This document shows, piece after piece, positions 20,997 to 33,084 of a DNA stretch of 64,000 nt. The DNA is taken from the NCBI GenBank assembly GCA_009602735.1, contig WELA01002202.1, positions 81,586 through 145,585 of the forward strand, in the 5' to 3' direction. Under the pieces are notes generated by a model. That model did no database searches. It was given only the letters and a program-made list of their open reading frames with translations, and was not told the DNA's origin. The translations under genes and the position numbers were made by a program. Position 1 is the stretch's first letter; each line of letters begins with the position of its first letter. This DNA comes from Mesotaenium endlicherianum (Eukaryota > Streptophyta > Zygnematophyceae > Zygnematales > Mesotaeniaceae).

Positions 20997-21960
20997 AGCT
21001 GAATTGGATTCACTACGCATGCCTATGTAATGATACGAACAAAAAAGGTAGCTCAAGATACTTTGATCGCGCGCCAATTGTACTTTTACACATTCAAATC
21101 AACACTTTTGTTGCGTTTTGACGATGTGTCGCACGCGCCGCATCCGGCGACGTGCCAAATCGTTACAGTCCTCTCACCTACAAGTGTGCACGTCTCGGGC
21201 ACTAAGGCCGCGGCGGTGTGAGGGACGTTGTTTTGGGATAGTGTCCTTTCTTCGTACAATTCGAAGATCGCCATACAATCGTACCATCGACCATTCTCTC
21301 ACCCTGAGCACCCTTGTCGGCCCTCCTTCGAGTTTGCGTTCTTGCATTTTGTTGAGCAGCGGCACCGTGACCGACCTGAACCAAACCTCTCGCCAGTCGT
21401 CGTCCAACTTTGCTCGGTTGTGGAGAAGGGGACGACGTCGGGTTTTGATGGGGACGGGGACGGTGACGGAGCTGGTCCCGAACCTCCACGTTAGCAATGA
21501 GGGGCTTCAATACGACCCCCAACGACACCGATATGTTACAGATCTTGAACCCTGGTCTCCTGGACACGGTTGCGTATGTTTGCGCTCCGATACCAATGTA
21601 GCAATACAACCAAAAAGGTAACTTGAGGTACTTTGATCTCGCGCCAATTGTACTCATACACATTCAAACCGATACTTCCATTGCATTTTGGCAATGTGTC
21701 GCATACGCCACATCCGCCCACATGGCAGATTGTTACAGCGTGACAACCAAATAGAGGAGACCATCAGCAATGTAGATCCCCAAAGAGTAAACACATTGGA
21801 TGATCTTGTTCAATTTGATGTCCAACATTTCTTTGCTATATCGGGAGAACAATGCGAAATTCAAAAAGAGTCAGTCTGTCTTATTCTATTGCATTGCATG
21901 ATTACAAGTAGGAAGTGAAGGGTATTTGTTGACGGAGGACGTCACATTTTTTTATCCAAA
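20997..21960 (+). mobile_element. Fragment G of an A-family element (plus strand), split by element F
   Basis: The left piece (20997-21025) and right piece (21738-21960) together match the start of the A-family pol ([16 protein letters not shown] ... FVDGG). The right piece encodes NQIEETISNVDPQRVNTLDD and a broken protease motif (FVDGGRHIF). Element F lies between them. Both outer ends are truncated. Confidence 0.75.
21026..21737 (-). mobile_element. TRIM-like short LTR retrotransposon F (712 bp)
   Basis: Two similar terminal repeats, 21026-21167 (142 bp) and 21597-21737 (141 bp), begin TG and end CA. On the minus strand a primer site TGGTATCGGAGCGCA (21581-21595) is one base from the 5' LTR. 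A purine-rich GGTGAGAGGAC lies next to the 3' LTR (about 21168-21178). The internal region is about 430 bp and has no retroviral domain. The flanks GCCTA and GCGTG each differ by one base from GCCTG, which is the uninterrupted sequence in the paralogous pol of B. This makes a mutated 5-bp target-site duplication likely. The size fits a terminal-repeat retrotransposon in miniature. Confidence 0.8.
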
Positions 21961-21969
21961 AGGACTTAG

Positions 21970-22243
21970 TTGCGCTAATGAAACTATCAGACGCTCCTGA
22001 ATCAATGACTATGAGACATGAGCGGCCTAAGATGTAAGTCTCAATTGTCATACTTAAAGCCAAAGAAGCATTATGCATCACAAGCAATGTCCTCGCCTTG
22101 AGAGGAAAGTGGGAAATATGGAGGTACTTTACCGAAGTCCCATTTTGCATTGCCGAACCCGCACGAAAATGAGTGATTGGTTTGGACTTCTCGCGTTTGT
22201 GCATGAATGTAGCAATATAAATTGGTGCAAGACACTTGTGCAT
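21970..22243 (-). pseudogene. Protease relic of another Ty3/gypsy element
   Basis: The minus-strand frame contains LLVMHNASLALSM and VIDSGASDSFIS, a retropepsin active-site context (DSGA). No RT or integrase adjoins. It is a fragment only. Confidence 0.45.
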
Positions 22244-23025
22244 TTTTTGTAAGCGAGACGAGTGTGCATAACACTTTTCAAGGTTAGAATCATGCTGTTA
22301 AAAGTGCAAGAAAATGCAAGCATGGATGCACTCAAGTCTCGTAAACTTGTCAAAGCTCAACACTTGCATACCAATATATTCACAACAAAATTTATTGATA
22401 TCGGGTATGTCAGAGATAACAAAAATTGTTGGTGTATGTAAACAAACACTTTTCGCTCACTAAGTAGTGTTGTAAATAGCTCAGAAGGAGGCGCAGTGAT
22501 TGGCTCCTGAGCTACTTCATTGGGACCAATCCTCAAATCCTTTCTTGAAGGACACTTTGTGGAGGTATGTCCCTGTTGGCCACATGACAGGCCTCTAGAG
22601 GTCGCACGTGTTAGGCTGTCGATTATGGTCGGTCTGGTCTACTGGAGGGCGGCCAAGCTACTCTGAGCGCGTGCCCTAGCTAGCTCAACGTTCAGCCTAG
22701 GGCCATTTTAGCTCAGCTGTGCGCTAGCACTGTTGTGCGCGCACGGGACCTTCAGCAGCCGTCACCTACGTCGCCTTCGTTAGTCCCCTCTCGCTCTCTC
22801 TCAGCTAAGCTTGGATGTTAAAACTAGCTATAAGTCTAAACTTCGCTGGTCAGCCTTCACTTTTGACCAGCAAATCTTTGATGTATACCTGGAATCTTCA
22901 ATCACTGGCATTGTCTTGGGAGATCAGTGCAAGGTGCAAGCCGTTATAGAAGTCAGCGTGAGATTTATCATTTAGCTCCAAAGATCGTGTGCTAGCCAAA
23001 GCGCACAAAACCGAGGGCCTGAAGG
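22244..23025. other. Non-coding stretch, nothing recognised
   Basis: AT-rich left half, mixed right half. Only short frames occur, and I see no repeat pair, motif array or RNA gene. Confidence 0.5.
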
Positions 23026-23860
23026 CCTAGTCATGGGATACTCGCGTATCGGTAGGTTAGTCGCGTATTACGCGGCGTATTACGACGTATTTGCAAAATA
23101 CGTATAGTAGGCGTAATAAAAAATAATTATGTAGGTCGTCTTCGCTCTTTTCCGTCCACTTTATTTGCTTTAAATTACATTGACTACAATTTAACTTCAA
23201 GTGTCAGTCCGCGCACGTACGGCGGAGTGGTTTCAAGTTAGCTTCGTTTCGACATTCAACACATCGTGACAAATGGCGGCAAATGACGGCATAAGCCGGC
23301 TCCTTAGCAAAAAAAGCGGTCGCGAGCTAATCGGGCCGAGCGAAAATGTGTCGACAGATCGAACGGACCAAGTTGCGCCACACAGGCCCCTGTTGACAAA
23401 AAATGACAGCGAGGTGTGGCGAGGGGCCAAGAAAAACCAAGGCCCCCCTTCGCTGACAAACAGGGGTAGGCGACGGGGTACAGGCTTGTCAGAATCACCC
23501 CGGCCACCCAACAACGTGGGCCAAGGGAGTCCCTGGCCCGGTTGACAACATAGAGGCCAAAATTGAAAAAGGCCTCGAGGCCCGACTCCCCAGCACTCCC
23601 AACTCCCGCGACTCCCGAGTGCTCCGGAGTCCCTCGACAGCCACTTCCCGCCTAATTGGCGGTGAGTGGACCCGACCCCGTCGTTTTTTCGGTCAGGTTG
23701 TCACAATCGACGAATTTTGAGCTTCCCACACGCGCGACCGGTTTATTGGTCGACTTTTACGACGACACACGTATTTAACACGTTTTACGGCCTGGGTTGA
23801 CGAAATACGTGTGTACGTATGCGTTATGCGTATACGACAAAAACGTATCCCATGACTAGG
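23026..23860. mobile_element. Non-autonomous DNA transposon-like element with 16-bp terminal inverted repeats
   Basis: The ends CCTAGTCATGGGATAC (23026-23041) and its reverse complement (23845-23860) are exact inverted repeats. Both subterminal regions are dense in CGTAT/ATACG, as expected of clustered transposase-binding sites. The flanks GGCCTGAAGGCC and GGCGTGGAGGCC agree at 10 of 12 bases but could be chance, so the target duplication and superfamily stay open. The 90-aa frame at 23273-23545 is not recognised as a transposase. Confidence 0.6.
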
Positions 23861-24130
23861 CGTGGAGGCCTCGTGGTTGATGATTCTATCGGAAGTTGCT
23901 TGTTGAAATAGCGCAAGCTGATAAAAATTTCTCCAGAGGCCTCATTGTCGGCCTGCTTGCTAGAAAGGCTGAAGAGCCAACTCATTCACTGGTCAAAAGT
24001 GCATTGGTGCTTAGCTGCATGTTCCAGCCGCTAGTTGATATCATTTTTATAGTTATCCTTTGTAGAAAGGGGCAGCATCGTTGACTCAACTAGCCAAATT
24101 GAATGCATCAGAGCTAGAACCTCACCGCTC
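23861..24130. other. Short non-coding flank, nothing recognised
   Basis: It lies between the inverted-repeat element and element K. No motif or homology is seen. Confidence 0.5.
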
Positions 24131-24854
24131 TGTGAAAGGGGAGAGGGGTGCGGGGAGTGCGCCCATACACACTCACGCACCCTCACCCGCGAGTGGAAGC
24201 GTGCACGAGGACCTTTCCTAGTTGCATACACAAGGTGGAGTGGCCTGGTGGTGTGCCACCCTTGCAAGAGAGAGTGAGTTACATGAGAGAGGAGTGGAAA
24301 AGAACTCACTTTTTTAAGAAAAGTCGTGTACAAGATAAGAAGGTTAGACTAGACTAGAGAAGACTAGACTCCCTCTCCTTCTTTGTGCTTCCCATTTATG
24401 CTTCAACTCTAAGTGTCCTCTTTAGCAAAGTACCTCCAGAACCTTCTACTATGGCTCCTTCCATGTAGGTGACCTTGCCTACTTGGACAAGCTAGCACAC
24501 TCACACGCACACAATTACACTCTAGAATATTCTACTACACAATCCACTAACTCCTCACGGAGTTTCTAGAAGTTCTACGAGCCTTTGGCACTCTACGTAA
24601 TTGTACGTAGTTTCTGGAATCCTCACGATTCAATGTCCCACTTCTTGGACTCCAACCGAAATGTTCGTCACTGGACCTGTCCTTGTCACTCAATAGAATC
24701 CGCGACATTAAAAACTCACTAAAAACTCCCAAAACTCATAACTTTCTCAATACTTGTCCAAATGACTTGAAATAAAAGCCAAAGTTCTTCTAATCTCACA
24801 CTCTATGCATATAAAATGCTAGAAAAGTACAAACCACACTTTCATAATCTTACA
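24131..24854 (-). repeat. 3' LTR of element K
   Basis: On the plus strand it runs from TGTGAAAGGGGAG to CTTACA. It is the uninterrupted counterpart of 28082-29314 and shows the empty site (GAGAGGAGTGGAAAAG near 24288) into which the solo LTR inserted in the other copy. Confidence 0.88.
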
Positions 24855-27800
24855 TCATCCCCCTCCTCAAGATGCGACGTCCTCGGCGCATACTAAGGAT
24901 AAGTGACGTCGTATGAGGAATCGAGCTCACATATACGCTAGACAAATACATATACTCAGATATTATACAAGTTGCAGGTCTTGAACAGGCTCCAGAATGA
25001 TGCTCAATACTCCAAATTACTCCACGTAGTAAAAGCTCCATTGCATACGTAGGCTCCACACATGGCGTCTCCTTACACAAATGCATCTTTGTCTCCAACT
25101 CTTTCTTTGAATAGGCAAATATCTTCATGAAGGCTAAAATATACTCCCTTCATCATGTCCACATACTCCAAAGCTGGATCCAATGCGTAACAGTCCGCCA
25201 AATCACCAAAACACTCATTCTTCGCCCTCTTGGACAAGTGGCAGCTCCTTGTCGCGCCATGTGGCTTACTCGTGGTGCTCTCATAATATTGGCCAGATTA
25301 CATCATGAATCTGACTTCACTATGTTCCTGAACCTTCGGGTACCCTTAGCTACTCTAGCTCTAAGCCATACTCCTTGTAGAGGTATTGCACTCTCTCACT
25401 CGTGTGCGTGACTCGTGGTGACCTCTCAAGACGCCAAGTGGCACCCCCCTAACTTTTTCTGACATTTTTAGACTGAAAGTTGTGCAATCTGTATAGTATC
25501 ATCCCTTTGAACTCATTGGTATGCTTTAATTCTCCTGATTTGAAGTCTAAGACCATGAAATCAGATTGCACCTTGCCTCACACATGTGGCTCGCACGGCA
25601 GTCCAACAGACCGCCATGTGGCACTGTCAGGACTTCAATTAATATTTTTATAACAAAAATTATTTTTTCTAAATTTGAATCCATAGGACTACCTCTCCAC
25701 AAAATTTCAGAATCTGAATCTAAGTCTAACTCTCAAACAAGATCGTCATTCTGTGCCTCACGCTCGTAGGACGCACACGCACGCAACACGTATCAAGCTC
25801 CCGCGCCTACGATGGCACATGCTTAAACCCTTGATTTTGAAACTTGACTATGATTCAGAGCACGCCTTATACCAGGTCTATCACCTCATGTAGGACTCCT
25901 AGGAAAAATATTTCCCACTCTCTCTTAAATAGGCAAAAAGTAGCCAAAATCTGCCAGCTTTTACCCTCGCGCTCGCCCACCCGTAAAACCCTCAAATATG
26001 GACAGATTTGAGTATCTTCCAAGCACTTGCTCTCAAACTTCTTTCCACTACACATCTCTTAGTTACAAATGAACTCATGGGACAGGCTTGACCTTGCTTA
26101 CAAGCACTATAAACAACTATAACACTCCCTCCCCTCGTCATGAAGGTAAGGCGCTTACCACTCGAGTGTCCAAGTCCAGATTTTACGCCTCTCTCTTGCT
26201 TGCTTGTATAGGCGCTGATTCTCCTAGCTTCATGCTCAAGTCCTTGTCATATATCTCCATCTTAGGCAGGACATATCAGCCCCATAATACTTGGTCTCCT
26301 CATCATAGGCCCATATCCATAAAGTCGTAGTCTCCATCAAGCGACGATAATAATCTTCACAAGGCATGAGCGCATAGTCTCGCTCGTGGTGCACCAAACT
26401 CCATCATAGTCTTCTTCTTGGCTAGATGCTCACTCCCACATACTCCTGGATCTTCTTGAAGGTCAGCCTTCACACAAGGCTCCAAGAAACACATATAAAA
26501 CGCCTCCATGAGCTCCATAACTTGGGCAAACGCACATAGTCTTAGTGCTTGCACCTCATCTTGTGCTCGCACACACTTTGTCTTGCAAGCGGGCTTCTCT
26601 TGAGCTCACTTCTTAGGAGCTCCTCCACTTGAGCAGTTGGGGTCTGCTCTACAAATGAGCAAGGGGATCATACACCTCTACTTGCTCCACCGGCGATGCG
26701 CGCTCGCCAAGGTTGTTAGGACGCGCGCTTGCTCCATGTGATGACCGGGCCAAGGTCACCAAAACAAGCGATTCTCCTTCACCTTCACCTTCCCGCGTTG
26801 CTTCTTTGCTAGCGGGCTGAAGATAGTTACTTGTGGTCTTATCTACCTCCACCTATTTCACAATCTTCACTTGACCATACTCCTCCTTGGTCTTCCCTTG
26901 ACCCGTGCACTAAAGCACTGGAGGATAGGCTACTCTCTTTATGCAACTCCTTCCACATGCTTAGCTTCTTGAGTGCACTCTAGCCTTGGTCACCCCAATG
27001 ACACTTCTTACTACTAAACCCAGCTTGCCTTGGTGCTCTACTTTCACATGAAGAGCTTCCTTAGATGCACCAAAATCTGCCCCTTAGCTATGCCAACACA
27101 CAACTATTGGCACACGCACTTCTAGTGGGAGACATCTCTTGCACTAGCCCTCTGGCACCAACTTCATACCTTGCTTCTTCTTCCACACCATAGGCTTATC
27201 TTCATCATAGCTCTCAACTTGAAGTACTCCATAGTAGTCTCCTCCATAAGGAAAAAAAAAATCTGAACTTGAAAGGCTCCATCTCCACTTATCTTGCTGC
27301 GTCACTTCTTCTTGCTCCAAGCCTTCTCCACGGCGCTTTTCTTCACTTGAGGCTTCATCAATCTCCATAAGAATGACCAAGCTCCATCATGGCTGGCCTA
27401 CATATCCAGTGGTTATATAGGAGTGATGCAAGGCAACCCAAATCTGGCCACATACTTGGCCAACTTGGTGCAACACCCCGGTGCACCCTCTCTTGAGCTT
27501 CTCATGAGCTCCTCTTGAGCTTGTGAGTGCTATGCCCGCCAAAGCTCCTAGACTTGCAAGTACACCTGCTTGCTAAGTCCCCGGTTGCCTACTCTCAAAA
27601 TCTGCTCCACCTTCATTGAAGATCTAAAATAAAGATGGGCACACACTCCTTTCTAGCCACTACCACCTCTATGCTGAGCCCCCCTCAAAGAAAGAGCTTA
27701 ACAATAAAGAGCTTGCATCTTCAAGGAAAAATCCAACCGTGTGAACTCCAGATTTTCTTCATGCTCATATGTCTCCATACTCAAGCAAAGGTTGCTCTAT

Positions 27801-28081
27801 ATTAGTTATATCAATACCATGCTTGGGCAACTTTGTTATACTATAAAGAAGACGCACAAAAATCGGGTCGCATCCAAGTTAACACTTCTTGGAGCACCTC
27901 CCACTTCCCATCTCCTCCCTCCTTCAAGAGAGTGAGATGCTAGCTTGCATCAACGTCTTCATGGCTGCCCTTAACAACTTATAAATCATCCTTGTCTCCT
28001 CTCTACTCTCTCTACACTCCTACAAGCATCACCAACCAAAGCTCCTCCTCTAGATGAAGCAACTAGGTAGCTCCGATACCA
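24855..28081 (-). other. Interior of element K without recognisable coding sequence
   Basis: This is 3.2 kb between the two LTRs. Short minus-strand frames rich in Glu and Lys occur, but none resembles a retroelement protein. I cannot tell whether they are remains of a captured gene. Confidence 0.6.
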
Positions 28082-29314
28082 TGTGAAAGGGGAGAGGGGT
28101 GCGGGGAGTGCGCCCATACACACTCACGCACCCTCACCCGCGAGTGGAAGCGTGCACGAAGACCTTTCCTAGTTGCATACACAAGGTGGAGTGGCCTGGT
28201 GGTGTGCCACCCTTGCAAGAGAGAGTGACTTACATGAGAGAGGAGTTGTAGTGATTTGAGTTATTATATATTAGTTTGCATATATTTTAACGTTTTCAAA
28301 TATATTTGGAGTAGTATTGTGTGGATTCAAGTGTGAATAGGTACTCTAGTGACTTGGTTCATGTCCTTTGAACCTTCTAAGGCATTTTCGAAGTTAGAGG
28401 AAAGACCTAGAAGAACTCCACGTGGCAAAAGTCAAATGTGCCATTTTTAGGTCAAAAGGACATGTGTACATTATTCTAGAAAGAGGTGGCAAGTTTTGGG
28501 ATGTGTTGGGTGCCAACACATCAACATACACCTTCCTAGAAATTACTTATGTAGCAAGTATATAAACAAGAGCTAGAACATAGAAAGACATTCCAGAATC
28601 ACTTTTGTACTTGCCAAAATCCAGAAAGAGATTAACTTTCAAGAAGCCATCTCTCTTTCAAGAAGCTACCACTTGTGTTCAAAGATCCTTGTCTTAAATA
28701 GATAAAGTATTATATTTCACTAAGTACTTCATCTATCTGTTTCACTACAGGAGTGGAAAAGAACTCACTTTATTAAGAAAAGTTGTGTACAAGATAAGAA
28801 GGTTAGACTAGACTAGACAAGATTAGACTCCCTCTCCTTCTTTGTGCTTCCCATTTATGCTTCAACTCTAAGTGTCCTCTCTAGCAAAGTACCTCTAGAA
28901 CCTTCTACTATGGCTCCTTCCATGTAGGTGACCTTGTCTACTTGGACAAGGTAGCACACTCACACGCACACAATTACACTCTAGAATATTCTACTACACA
29001 ATCCACTAACTCCTCACGGAGTTCCTAGAAGTTCTACAAGACTTTGGCACTCTACGTAATTGTACGTAGTTTCTGGAATCCTCATGATTCAATGTCCCAC
29101 TTCCTGGACTCCAACCGAAACTTTTGTCACTGGACCAGTCCTTGTCACTCAAGAGAATCTGCGACATTAAAAACTCACTAAAAACTCCCAAAACTCATAA
29201 TTTTCTCAATACTTGTCCAAATGACTTGAAATAAAGGCCAAGGTTCTTCTAAAATTCACACTCTATGCACATAAGATTCTAGAAAGATACAAACCACACT
29301 TTCATGACCTTACA
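28082..29314 (-). repeat. 5' LTR of element K, split by a solo LTR
   Basis: Homologous to 24131-24854 apart from a 508-bp insertion (the solo LTR at 28247-28749 plus one copy of the 5-bp duplication). The primer site abuts its inner edge. Confidence 0.88.
28247..28749 (+). repeat. Solo LTR of the element-I family, with target-site duplication GGAGT
   Basis: A 503-bp copy, TGTAGTGATTTGAG...CACTACA, matching the LTRs of element I. It is flanked by GGAGT at 28242-28246 and 28750-28754. The undisturbed sequence in the other LTR of K has GGAGT once. An element inserted here and later recombined away between its own LTRs. Confidence 0.95.
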
Positions 29315-29316
29315 CT

Positions 29317-30078
29317 TTGGGATTGAGTAGGCGCGTTGCTCCCTTTGCCTTATTTGTGCAGTTGCCCAAAAAGCACATGTCCTGGCAGCCTGCCACGACA
29401 CGTAGTGGGCACGTTTATCAAACTCAGGAGCCAGCTGTTACAACCAACGTCCCTGCTACTGACGTCCTCTCTTCCTCGCAGTTTACAAAGCCAGGTACCA
29501 CAAGCTCGACGGTCGGCGCGGCGCCCAGCTCTGGACCCTGCCCATCTTCCAGTCGACGACGCGCCACTACGCACGCAAGTGACCTTAAAGGCCCCATGGA
29601 GACCCGATCAGGCTCCGATTTAGGTCGAGCAATGTACAGCAGACGGCCAGGCACCAAGGAACTCAAGACATTTCGCTCCCGATTCATCTTTCAGTATTTG
29701 TTCCAAAAGTTGCCCTTCCCAGAGCTTCACCTTAACACCTACTTCTTGTCGTTGGCTAACTGGGTGGAAGGGGCGGCCGAGTTGTACATGCAAGCTGCTG
29801 CCACACGACAATTTTGACAATGAAGACAAAGATGCGACCCCTCCTGCCGGCCAAGAAGACGCCAGGCCAGTCCCCATCAATGGCGGACGCTACAAACAGG
29901 AGTTGCCCCTTAACTCTACCCCCACTCAGATTTTGGCTGCCTGTGCGCAAGATATGAGTGCTTGTGCTAGTCGTGCTGCTCTGGAAGAGCACGTACTTGC
30001 CAATGACTTCCACAAGATCCAGGCAAGAATGGAGCGGCCGCCTAACCGTGTTTATTTGTTCTTTCAGATGTGTGCAGA
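29317..30078 (+). pseudogene. Unrecognised coding-like fragment
   Basis: One frame runs 29317-29817. Read past its stop in other frames, plausible protein continues (PTQILAACAQDMSACASRAALEEHV ends near 29986). Segments such as RFIFQYLFQKLPFPE and LANWVEGAAELYMQAA look like real protein. It is cut at 30078 by the LTR of element H and on the left by element K. It may be a relic of a cellular gene or of another element's gag. Confidence 0.35.
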
Positions 30079-30797
30079 TGAAATGAATTGACTTACCAAA
30101 TGGGCGATTAACAATTAATGAAGATCTTTATATCAGCAAGTAATCTTTATGGTATTTTTCGTTAACTGATTCAACAGCAAAAGACAACGTACTAGCAGTT
30201 GACAATACTCGGAAGTCAAATGGAAGTTAACTAGCAGTAACAATGCAATCTGTAGACTCACACATAAGCAAGACTAGGAGACAGTGCGTATCAATGGCTT
30301 CTCGCTTTGGATTCAGATCTCTCTCAGTCAGCAATACAAGAGAGTAGGCCTCGTTTTCAAATGCCAAACTCGAGAGCAATACCTAGCATCTGTACATGGA
30401 ATGAGTTTACTGTTCAACGACAAGTGCAAAAGCATCGCCTACCCGGGAGTTAACCAGGTTGGTTGGACCTCGGTTAACCAAATCCACCGCCATCTCCCAT
30501 CATCCCGAATTGCCATCCATCCTAAGGATGTCATCTGGCCATTCATCTAGCATACCACACTTAAATGCATATCTAGGCAGTTTGCTGCTACCAAGTACGG
30601 AAGTTAGCTGGCTGTCAAAGAATGTGACAACAAGCCAACCTAAGTTGACTTCAGCCTGCTGCTTGCGGCTGAGTCCTTAAACTGATACGTTCATAAAGTC
30701 CAGTAGAGTGAATATTAACTAAAGTTTAGCAGGCTGAACTTAATTGACTATTATATCTAAATACATATTATATCAACCAATATACTGACTCATTACA
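30079..30797 (-). repeat. 3' LTR of element H
   Basis: A 719-bp A-family LTR. On the plus strand it runs TGAAATGAATTG...CATTACA, followed by the complement of the purine tract (ATTCCTCCAACTTACC). Confidence 0.9.
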
Positions 30798-32695
30798 ATT
30801 CCTCCAACTTACCTTGTTGTCGCCTCGACAACACTAATATGCAAAATTATCCGGTCAAGGAACTAACAAGACTAACCCCCCACCGCTTGCCTCTTGCTTC
30901 AACACTGTTGCGTAGTTGTGGAGATCACTGGTGACAGTGGACTGTCACCTCCACTCTCTTCTACTTCCGTTGTGGGGTGCAAACAGATAGACCTCCAACA
31001 AGGCTTGACTGGAGGATGGTTTTAATGTATTGGGGGTTGTTCCTAGGGCTTCAAGATCAGGAGACTGAGATCTGGACCTAGATCCAGACACCCCTCTAGG
31101 TTTGTCAGCTGGCCTTCTAAAGAACCCTGTTTATTCTAAAGTCGGACTTCAAGGAGAACGAAGGGTTGTAGCCTGCTCTTCAATCACTTGGGTGTTGATC
31201 CCCACATAAATAGGCATTTTAGTACGATGCTGAAATATATTGGCAAGAGGTACATGTCCCTGAGCGAAGGGGGAGGCCGGCATACCTCTGGCCACTCCGC
31301 GTGTCCCTTTAGTGGCAGTCCTGTCCTCTCGAATTTTTTGCCTTTGTCTGCTGCCAAGTACAGTCATATCACCTTTTTCCCCTACTTGGGCAGGTGGGTT
31401 GGGGGAACGAGTGCGGGTCCAGTTGCCTCCATGGCAGGGATCACATTCCATACACTTGATCTTGGCTCCCTAGGAATCCCTGCTCCTGCCTGCCGTTGGG
31501 TCTCTTGAGTGCCAGCTCCTGATGCTTCTCCTCTACCCTGCTCTTCTTCCTCATCCTCCTCATCTTCCTCCTCTGAGAGGGTAGGAGTCTCCTCCACTAA
31601 GTCATCCTGCTCCCTCGTAGACATGGAGAAATCTACTAACCGCCCTTTCTTCGGACAAGTTGGAGGTTGCTTGGCCTTCAACCTGCTGATATCTATCCTC
31701 CCTGCATTCTTCGCCCATTTGACAAAAGCATGCTTTTACTTAGAGAAATAGTCTCTTTCTATCCTCTTGTGCTCTTTGGTCTCCGTATTCATATTACTCA
31801 AGCAGCCATTAGCCTGGGGTTCCAAGGGGCAATGTGAGGTGGTAAGATGAGGTAGCCGTCTAGCCCATAGTGGAAGTCATCTGGTTGGGCTCAATCACAC
31901 TTCTGCTTTTTGTTGGTGACGATCATCCACCTCCAGTCTGTGGGCTGTAGGTAATACTGTGGTCCATGCTCAATCTTTTTCACCTTACAATGGAACCAGT
32001 GGGGGGAGAACATCTGTTGTCCTGCTTCCTTGGCCAAGTACTCCTAGCTCCTCTCAACTTCATTGTAAGCTGGCAGTAGTGTGAGGTAGAATATCGTATC
32101 CTTAAAGCTATTGGGCTGCATGCTCACCATCCTGATGAGTCTCTAATCTCCCACTATTTGAGGTACTGGAACTAGCTTGTTCTCCAAACCAGCTGCAAGG
32201 TACCGGGCTTGCTCTGCCGCATAACCCACCATCTTGGCATAGTCTTCGTAATGAACATCAGTGTGTGTCTCAATGTACTAATCGAGTGATTCAGCTCCTT
32301 CTTTTTGTAGAAGTATTACCTGTTCCAGCTTGTTGATCTCCTGGGCTACCAGTAATGCTTCCTTCAGTTTATCAAAGGGTTGACCACCCACCACAGTATA
32401 TCTGTAAGTGGCCAGGCTCTTCTGCTTGTCAGCTTCATCCTTCTTCCTTCTTTCCTCCGCTGCTGCCGCCGCTTCTTCTTCTTGTTTCTTCTGTCTCCTC
32501 AGCCTTCCTGAGATTTTCCGCCTCTTGCTCCTTCTTTTTCTGTGCTTCCTCTGCCTCCTCTTGTTGTCTGCGGACCCTTTCTTGTTCTCTCCTGGTGAGG
32601 AACATCGCCGCCAGCTCTTTTTGGTATTGCTCCTTTGCCCTCCTGGCTTCTTCTGCCTTGCGCTTTTTGTCTTCCTTTTGTGTGGTATGAGCCAT
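30798..32695 (-). pseudogene. ORF3 relic of element H
   Basis: Collinear with ORF3 of A over its whole length: the charged coiled-coil start (AHTTQKEDKKRKAEEARR, from about 32695), the middle region in broken frames, the acidic part (31382-31681), and the RG/RS tail (VPLANIFQH, YVGINTQ, RSRSQSPD, about 31060-31380). At the place of the ORF3 stop in A this copy has no stop in the tail frame. It shows ORF3 is a long-standing part of the family. Confidence 0.85.
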
Positions 32696-33084
32696 CTTGC
32701 ACGTGTAACCAGGGCACAAGTAATAGGATCTCGATCTTTGTCTCAGGAGTTGCAGGACGAGCAGCAAGTTTCTACTATCATGGTAGGTTTGTTCCCATTT
32801 ACCTTACGGGGTGATTGATAGGAATTCACGTAGCTGCAGTGCGATGAAAAATAAACGAATGAATGTGTGTGCAGGGTGAGTTAAGTGATGTTTTGATGTG
32901 CGAGTCCCTTTTTCATTCCTCCAACTTTGCATGAGGTGGGCTTGGCTGTCCCATCTGCCACTATGCTGACACTTAGGATTCAATGACTGTCCCTTTCTCG
33001 CACACTAGCTGTCATTTACTTTCTCCTCCAACTTAAATGGAGACAGAACATCCGGTCACCTTCCCATGTCAACTGAAATGACAA

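Larger units (their letters stand above)
24131..29314 (-). mobile_element. LARD-like non-coding LTR retrotransposon K
   Basis: The minus-strand element has a 5' LTR at 28082-29314 (725 bp once the inserted solo LTR and its 5-bp duplication are removed) and a 3' LTR at 24131-24854 (724 bp). The primer site TGGTATCGGAG (28071-28081) and a purine tract (GAGGAGGGGGATGA, complement of about 24855-24868) are correctly placed. The 3.2-kb interior has only short frames (for example 27144-27380 and 26649-26852 on the minus strand) and no gag, protease, RT or integrase motif. It would therefore depend on another element's enzymes. The LTRs differ at many sites, and the outer 5-bp flanks (CGCTC, CTTTG) do not match, so it is old or rearranged. 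Confidence 0.8.

Noticed and set aside
20994-21077. Extension of the integrase relic E into IGMRSESNSA
   Set aside because: This part is the antisense of fragment G (A-family pol start) and the LTR of F, not integrase.
25127-25411. 94-aa plus-strand frame inside element K
   Set aside because: It is on the strand opposite to the element, with no homology or codon pattern.
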